Part shown: positions 4,692 to 7,332 of the stretch, piece after piece
Position numbering within the stretch: the first letter of the stretch is position 1
Layout of the letters: each line of letters begins with the position of its first letter
NCBI GenBank assembly: GCA_031265725.1
Contig: JAISCH010000043.1
Location: 1-7,332 of the forward strand
Origin: Propionibacteriaceae bacterium
Lineage (GTDB): Bacteria > Actinomycetota > Actinomycetes > Propionibacteriales > Propionibacteriaceae
DNA length: 7,332 bases
Direction: 5' to 3'
Position numbers and translations under genes: made by a program
Notes under the pieces: generated by a model
The model's input: the letters and a program-made list of their open reading frames with translations, nothing else
Database searches by the model: none
Told to the model about the DNA's origin: nothing

Positions 4692-6202
4692 ACCCCGCCC
4701 GGGCGTGGTCGGTGGCGCTGATCGGGTTGGTCGGAGCGATGGTCGAGGTGGAAGTTCACATCGGCTGCGGGCTGCCCAAGACCATCCTGGTCGGACTGCC
4801 TGACGCGGCCCTGTCGGAGTCCAAGGAGCGTTGTAAAGCGGCGATGGCCGCCGTCAAATTGGGCTGGCCCTCTGATCCGGTGACAATAAACCTGTCTCCG
4901 GCGATGCTCCCGAAGGCTGGCTCCCACTACGACTTGAGCATCGTCGCGGCGATGGGGGCGGCGAAAGAATTGTGTGGCAATGAGGCATTGGCCGAGCGGG
5001 TCATTCTGGGGGAGCTCAGCCTGGACGGTCGGGTGCGCCCGGTGCGCGGACTGCTTCCGGCGTTGTTGGGGGCGCAGCAGCATGGTTTCAACAATGTGAT
5101 CGTCCCAGCGGCGCAACTGCGGGAGGCGGCTCTGGTGGAGGGGCTGTCCATCACCGGGGTGAGCGATCTACCCGAATTGTTCGATGTGCTGCGCGGTGGG
5201 GCGGGCAGCAGCGCCCCCGCTGTGGACGAGGGTGTGTCCGTTCCAGTGACTGAGCTGGACATGGCTGATGTCGCCGGGCAGCGGGAGGCCAAGTGGGCTA
5301 TCGAGGTCGCCGCCGCTGGGCGGCACCATATCTATCTGCACGGCCCGCCTGGGGTGGGGAAGACCCTGCTGGCTGAGCGGATACCGGGGATTCTGCCCGA
5401 TCTCGATCCAGGAGAGGCGTTGGCGGTCTCGGCTATTCATTCCTTGGCGGGCAGACAGATAGCCGCGCTGATCAGCCGTCCGCCCTATGCCAATCCCCAT
5501 CACAATGCGACGGTGCCGGCGCTGGTCGGCGGCGGTTCGCGGATCGCCTCGCCGGGGGCGGTGTCGTTGGCTCATCGTGGTGTTCTTTTTCTGGATGAAG
5601 CGCCAGAGTTTGCACCTAAAGCTATGGAGGCGCTGCGGGTACCGCTCGAGTCTGGGCAAGTGGTCATCGCCAGAGCCGCCGCGACTGCAGTGTATCCGGC
5701 GAGCTTCCAGTTGGTCATGGCTGCCAATCCCTGCCCATGCGGCATGTCATCGACGCCGGGCGCTGATTGCCAATGCCCACCCAGAGTCATCCGTCGCTAT
5801 GCCGAGCGGGTCTCCGGTCCGATTCTGGACCGGGTGGACATCCACCAGCACATGCGTCCGTTGCGGGCCTCGTTCCTGCGCGCGGCGATGAAGTCTGCGG
5901 AAGGCAGCCGCGTGATAGCGGAACGGGTATTGGCGGCCCGGCAGCGGCAATCGTCTCGCTTGAAAGAGTACGGGTTGCGCACCAATGCCGAAGTCCCCGG
6001 TGCGATCTTGCGACGAGAACTTCCGTTGCCGGTCGGTATCGAATTGGTAGAGGAGGCAGTGAATCGCGGCCAGCTCTCGGCTCGCGGAGTCGACAAAGTG
6101 CTCCGCCTGGCCTGGACGATCGCCGATCTAGCCCAAGCAGACCTGCCCTCGGCAGAGCATCTGCACACCGCCTTAGCAATGAGACGCGGAGAGGAATTGT
6201 GA
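4688..6202 (+). CDS. comM: YifB/ComM-type AAA+ ATPase (magnesium chelatase family protein)
   Basis: The 504-residue protein belongs to the family of ComM, a hexameric helicase that drives branch migration during integration of transforming DNA. It is not a true magnesium chelatase. The N-terminal Lon-like (ChlI) domain spans about 20-165, including GLPDAALSESKERCKAA and GELSLDGRVRPVRG. The AAA+ module has Walker A GPPGVGKT at 219-226, Walker B LFLDE at 300-304, and DRVDI at about 381-385 with an arginine in the sensor/finger position. The family Cys cluster NPCPCG...CQC (C349, C351, C361, C363) probably binds zinc. A C-terminal helical lid follows from about 395, with RGVDKVLRLAWTIADL. The GTG start overlaps the yraN stop, with AAGGAAGGA eight bases upstream. 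The last base of its TGA stop is the first base of the dprA ATG. Confidence 0.95.
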   Translation: MNPARAWSVALIGLVGAMVEVEVHIGCGLPKTILVGLPDAALSESKERCKAAMAAVKLGWPSDPVTINLSPAMLPKAGSHYDLSIVAAMGAAKELCGNEALAERVILGELSLDGRVRPVRGLLPALLGAQQHGFNNVIVPAAQLREAALVEGLSITGVSDLPELFDVLRGGAGSSAPAVDEGVSVPVTELDMADVAGQREAKWAIEVAAAGRHHIYLHGPPGVGKTLLAERIPGILPDLDPGEALAVSAIHSLAGRQIAALISRPPYANPHHNATVPALVGGGSRIASPGAVSLAHRGVLFLDEAPEFAPKAMEALRVPLESGQVVIARAAATAVYPASFQLVMAANPCPCGMSSTPGADCQCPPRVIRRYAERVSGPILDRVDIHQHMRPLRASFLRAAMKSAEGSRVIAERVLAARQRQSSRLKEYGLRTNAEVPGAILRRELPLPVGIELVEEAVNRGQLSARGVDKVLRLAWTIADLAQADLPSAEHLHTALAMRRGEEL

Positions 6203-7332
6203 TGGATGAGTATTCAGCCCGGATGGCACTGGCTTGTGTGGTTGAGCCAGCGACGACCGAGATAGCGCAGGCGGTGGTCGATTACGGGCCGGTAATGGTC
6301 TGGGAGACGTTGCTCGCCTCTCAAGGGGCGCTGGCGCGGAAGGCCGCCGCTCTCGACTTGGACAGGGTGCGGGGGATAGCTGAGCGGGCTGGTATCCGTT
6401 TCAACGTTCCCGGATGCGCTGAGTGGGTGGACGCTCTGGCCGATCTGCATCGCGGGGAGCCGGTGAACCAATTGTCCGGAGTCCCCTTTGGGTTGTGGCT
6501 GAAGGGTGCGGGCGACTTGGCGGAGCTTTGCGGCAGATCGGTCTCAATGGTGGGTTCGCGCGCCGCCTCGGCCTATGGTGAGCATGCCGCCAGCAGTCTC
6601 GCCGCTGATCTGGGGGAGGGTGGGGTCTGCGTGGTCTCGGGTGGGGCTTATGGCATTGACGCCGCCGCGCACCGGGGTTGTCTGTCCAGCCGTACCCCGA
6701 CGGTCGCCGTTCTGGCTGGCGGGCTCGACATGTCGTATCCGTCGAGCCATGAGCCACTTTTCCGGCAGATCGCCGAGAGCGGAGTGTTGGTCAGCGAGCT
6801 TCCCCCCGGTGAGCACCCCACTAGGGTGCGTTTCCTGGGACGTAACCGGGTCATCGCGGCGCTGACCCAGGGGACGGTGATAGTGGAGGCTGCCGTACGT
6901 TCTGGTGCCCGCAACACGCTGGCCTGGGCCAATTCGATCAGCCGGATCACCATGGCGGTTCCCGGCCCGGTGACCAATTCGCGTTCCTTCGGCCCACACC
7001 AGGCGATCCGCAACGCCGAAGCTGTCCTAGTCACCAATTCGGGCGAGGTCCGGGAACTAATCGGCCCACTGAGCCGTTCTGCGCCCACCCCCAAAGCCGA
7101 GTGGAGATTCACCGACGGTCTCAGCCCCGCAGAGCTTCGCCTCTACGAGTCCATCCCAGGCCGAGGCAGCCGTTCCGTAGACGAATTGTCACTCAAAGCC
7201 GAGTTGCCGCTGGGGCAATGCCTGGGCCTGCTGAACCAGTTGGCCGACCAAGGCCTAGTCTGGCAAAACCCGAAGCGAGAGTGGCAGATCACCAGCGCCA
7301 AACAGCGCGAGAAACTGCTAGCCGAGTCACTG
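6202..7332 (+). CDS. dprA: DNA-processing protein DprA (3' end outside the window)
   Basis: DprA binds incoming single-stranded DNA in the cytoplasm and loads RecA on it. The frame is open for 377 codons to the window edge, close to the usual actinobacterial length, so little is missing. An N-terminal helical region (about 1-90) precedes the Rossmann-like core: VGSRAASAYG from 117, the SGGAYGIDAAAH loop from 146, LAGGLDMSYP from 171, VSELPPG at 197-203, RNRVIAAL from 214 and VEAAVRSGARNT at 228-239, then AVPGPV at 252-257. A C-terminal winged-helix domain (about 310-365) ends in LADQGLVWQNP...WQI. The usual glycine-containing S-x-G-x-x-x-LI segment reads SFGPHQAIRNAE here, slightly divergent. 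The ATG at 6202 shares one base with the comM stop and has GGAGAGGA at 6188-6195, six bases upstream. Confidence 0.95.
   Translation, partial: MDEYSARMALACVVEPATTEIAQAVVDYGPVMVWETLLASQGALARKAAALDLDRVRGIAERAGIRFNVPGCAEWVDALADLHRGEPVNQLSGVPFGLWLKGAGDLAELCGRSVSMVGSRAASAYGEHAASSLAADLGEGGVCVVSGGAYGIDAAAHRGCLSSRTPTVAVLAGGLDMSYPSSHEPLFRQIAESGVLVSELPPGEHPTRVRFLGRNRVIAALTQGTVIVEAAVRSGARNTLAWANSISRITMAVPGPVTNSRSFGPHQAIRNAEAVLVTNSGEVRELIGPLSRSAPTPKAEWRFTDGLSPAELRLYESIPGRGSRSVDELSLKAELPLGQCLGLLNQLADQGLVWQNPKREWQITSAKQREKLLAESL

Noticed and set aside
5487..5891. Plus-strand 134-codon open frame inside comM
   Set aside because: Out-of-frame shadow over the Walker B and Cys-cluster region. The translation is dominated by Arg, Trp, Ser and Cys and resembles no family.

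Overview
The window looks like ordinary chromosomal DNA of an actinomycete. Base composition is moderately high in G+C by eye. All genes lie on the plus strand, several start at GTG, and most have a GGAG-like ribosome binding site about 6 bases upstream. The best taxonomic evidence is gene order. rplS, lepB, rnhB, a DUF2469 gene, yraN, a comM/yifB-type ATPase gene and dprA follow one another as in the Mycobacterium tuberculosis block Rv2904c to Rv2896c, and DUF2469 is essentially confined to Actinobacteria. The protein flavour (succinate dehydrogenase type, L19, signal peptidase) would fit Propionibacteriaceae or a related family, but I cannot fix the genus.

Layout. Positions 2-1416 hold the end of sdhA and all of sdhB. 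These are the flavoprotein and iron-sulfur subunits of a respiratory succinate dehydrogenase (complex II), closed by a strong intrinsic terminator at 1429-1464. After a leader of about 190 bases comes rplS (ribosomal protein L19), then lepB (type I signal peptidase with a long Pro/Glu-rich N-terminal extension), rnhB (RNase HII) and a DUF2469 gene. These are tightly packed and probably one operon. The roughly 200-base gap 4132-4331 is the only sizeable non-coding stretch after rplS and is unusually rich in inverted repeats, two of which carry DnaA-box-like sequences. It leads into a second tight operon: yraN (PD-(D/E)XK nuclease-fold protein), comM (AAA+ ATPase of the magnesium-chelatase/YifB type) and dprA (RecA loader for incoming single-stranded DNA). 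Start and stop codons overlap within this operon, and dprA is still open at the right edge.

How the genes fit together. sdhAB feeds electrons from succinate into the quinone pool. rplS, lepB and rnhB are housekeeping genes of translation, protein export and ribonucleotide removal. yraN, comM and dprA form a DNA-processing set associated with natural transformation and recombination, although it is conserved in many bacteria not known to be competent.

I see no mobile element, CRISPR array, tRNA, rRNA or new gene system. The most interesting signal is non-coding: the clustered palindromes before yraN, one of which would bury the yraN ribosome binding site in a hairpin and another of which carries convergent DnaA boxes.
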